From Bacillota bacterium (GTDB lineage: Bacteria; Bacillota; Dethiobacteria; Dethiobacterales; Dethiobacteraceae), in NCBI GenBank assembly GCA_024650095.1, contig JANKMV010000003.1:1762-23469 (forward strand): a stretch of DNA of 21,708 nt. Reading direction: 5' to 3'. How positions within the stretch are numbered: position 1 is the first letter of the stretch; every line of letters begins with the position of its first letter. The notes under the pieces were generated by a model. It saw nothing but the letters and a program-made list of their open reading frames with translations, did no database searches and had not been told where the DNA came from. Below are positions 20,647-21,708 of the stretch, in pieces. Position numbers and translations under genes: made by a program.

Positions 20647-20734
20647 AAATCCTCCCATTTCATTCTAGTAGTAATTGCTTCATTTTAGTTTATCCCATCA
20701 TGTGAAATAGAACAGCAATCAAAAGGATGGTTTT

Positions 20735-21598
20735 ATGACGGACTCAACACATGTTTTAGTAAGAGGTATTACCGGATTTTTTTTCATGTTTATTTTAGCA
20801 CGCCTAATGGGGAAAAGACAGATTACGCAAATTACGTATTTCGACTATATTGTTGGCATTACCATTGGCAGTATCGCGGCAGAGTTAACCTTTAGCACGT
20901 ATATTCGAATGTCTAATTTTATAATTGGCATGACAATCTGGGCGGTAATCCCAATTATTATTTCTAAATTGGAAATAAAATCTCTTACTTTTCGCACGCT
21001 CATGGAAGGCAAATCAACAGTAATTATAGAGAACGGGCAGATCCTTGAAGAAAACTTAAAAAAAGAAAGTGTTACAGTTGATGAATTGATGATTTTGCTA
21101 CGCAAAAAGGATGTATTTACGCTTGCCGATGTGGAGTCTGCCATCTTAGAGAAAAATGGTGAATTATCCATTATGAAGAAGAGTGAACTGGAAGCGTTGA
21201 CGCCAAAAGATATTGGTCTGACGATGGAAAAGCAAAAAGCTCCTTCTATTGTTATTCTTGATGGCAACGTTATGGAAAAGAATCTGGTTGACTATGGGTA
21301 TACAAAGGAGTGGTTGCTAGGGGAGATTATGAAGCAGGGAGCGAAGACGTATGCCGATGTTTTTTTAGCGCAAATTGATTCCATGGGCACTGTATTTGTT
21401 GACCTTTATCACGATACACTGAAGATGCCGCAAATGAAAGAAAAGTTATTGGTGGCGGCTAATATTAAGCAACTTCAAGCAAGTCTGATTAATTTTTCTC
21501 TCCAATCGCAAAATAAGGACGCTAAAGAGATGTACCAAGGGTATGCTACACAAATGGATAAATTAGTAAGTGAAATGGCTGTTTATTTAAAAGAGTAA
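20735..21598 (+). CDS. DUF421/YetF-like membrane protein with C-terminal DUF1657-like tail (287 aa)
   Basis: ATG at 20735 with AAAGGA (20722-20727) seven bases upstream. Three membrane helices lie at about residues 10-25, 36-53 and 61-77, with the DUF421 signatures ARLMGKRQI and YFDYIVGITIGSIAAE. The cytoplasmic part follows: GKSTVIIENGQILEENLKKE, then VDELMILLRKKDVFTLADVE and ILEKNGELSIMKK (about 91-147), and a second alpha/beta unit APSIVILDGNVMEKNL to VFVDLYHDTL (about 170-229). Residues 236-287 are an extension not needed for a DUF421 protein. It aligns without gaps to the neighbouring DUF1657 protein: QAS, FSLQ, AK and MY fall at identical spacing, with 17 of 46 positions identical by my hand alignment. 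The family is widespread in Bacilli and Clostridia, partly in spore operons; its activity is not known. The fusion suggests a joint role with the DUF1657 product. Confidence 0.9.
   Translation: MTDSTHVLVRGITGFFFMFILARLMGKRQITQITYFDYIVGITIGSIAAELTFSTYIRMSNFIIGMTIWAVIPIIISKLEIKSLTFRTLMEGKSTVIIENGQILEENLKKESVTVDELMILLRKKDVFTLADVESAILEKNGELSIMKKSELEALTPKDIGLTMEKQKAPSIVILDGNVMEKNLVDYGYTKEWLLGEIMKQGAKTYADVFLAQIDSMGTVFVDLYHDTLKMPQMKEKLLVAANIKQLQASLINFSLQSQNKDAKEMYQGYATQMDKLVSEMAVYLKE
21422..21595 (+). other. DUF1657-like domain fused to the DUF421 protein
   Basis: Residues 230-287 (helical, IKQLQASLINFSLQS then AKEMYQGYATQMDKLV) mirror residues 6-51 of the DUF1657 protein encoded at 20066-20269. 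The ungapped register argues for common origin rather than chance, although the two copies are now strongly diverged. Confidence 0.7.
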
Positions 21599-21708
21599 CA
21601 TTACTGATCACTTGTTACCAAAAGTAAAGATAATACCGTTCAATCTAGAGGAAAATGTGGTATATACGCTTGGCAAAAAAAGAGCAGGGCTTAGATATGA
21701 ATCTAGCC
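21599..21708. other. Right-edge sequence with no supportable gene
   Basis: No terminator hairpin is apparent after the DUF421 stop. One plus-strand frame stays open from before 21603 to the edge, with possible starts at TTG 21612 or GTG 21657 (GAGG at 21648-21651, five bases before the GTG). ATG 21655 opens another frame. A minus-strand frame also stays open to a TGA at 21610-21608. None is long enough to decide between them. Confidence 0.3.

Noticed and set aside
20647..20658. Longer start (ATG at 20658) for the DUF4363 gene
   Set aside because: It overlaps the GGGAGG that serves the ATG at 20646 and has no ribosome site of its own.
1..21708. CRISPR array, tRNA/rRNA genes, insertion sequences
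   Set aside because: No direct-repeat/spacer pattern, cloverleaf, transposase or terminal inverted repeats were seen. The repetitive DNA is protein-coding solenoid sequence.
21612..21708. Start of a further plus-strand gene at the right edge
   Set aside because: Frames are open on both strands, start signals are weak and under 100 bases are visible, so it cannot be called.

Overview
The window is dominated by one gene. A single uninterrupted reading frame, 382-19830 (+), fills about 90% of the 21.7 kb and encodes a secreted, membrane-anchored protein of 6,482 residues (my rough mass estimate is 650-680 kDa). The organism is most likely an endospore-forming member of the Bacillota. The reasons are strong GGAGG-type ribosome sites, GTG starts, moderate GC, and the cluster at the right end: DUF1657, DUF4363 lipoprotein-like and DUF421/YetF-like genes, families typical of Bacilli and Clostridia. 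DUF1657 and DUF421 proteins are also known from spoVA-type spore germination operons, but no spoVA gene is visible here. I cannot name a genus.

Layout. 1-145 (-) is the N-terminus of an unrecognised exported or membrane-anchored protein, divergent from the giant gene. 146-381 is an AT-rich divergent control region. 382-19830 (+) is the giant adhesin-like protein. In order it has a Sec signal peptide, a Listeria-Bacteroides-type repeat, an Ig-like domain, an RTX-like stretch, some 11 kb of ~54-residue beta-solenoid repeats, a basic helical segment, a Tyr/acid-rich segment, a second solenoid of twelve ~66-118-residue units, a second RTX-like stretch, and a C-terminal membrane helix with a KKKKR stop-transfer. 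19831-20065 carries a strong intrinsic terminator and the leader of the next gene. 20066-20269 (+) is DUF1657, 20284-20646 (-) is DUF4363, and 20735-21598 (+) is DUF421 with a C-terminal DUF1657-like tail. 21599-21708 holds no gene I can support.

How the parts may work together. The giant protein looks like a very long fibre or surface adhesin exported by Sec and held in the membrane by its C-terminal helix. The right-hand cluster looks like a separate membrane or spore-associated module. The DUF421 protein carries a tail that aligns without gaps to the free DUF1657 protein, so the two products probably share an interaction partner or interact with each other. A 16-base element upstream of the giant gene recurs with one base deleted upstream of DUF1657, the only hint of shared control.

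Most interesting: the two-phase A/B alternation of the solenoid, the exact 3 x 36-residue insertion in the second solenoid, the helical segment inside an otherwise all-beta protein, and the DUF421-DUF1657 fusion.
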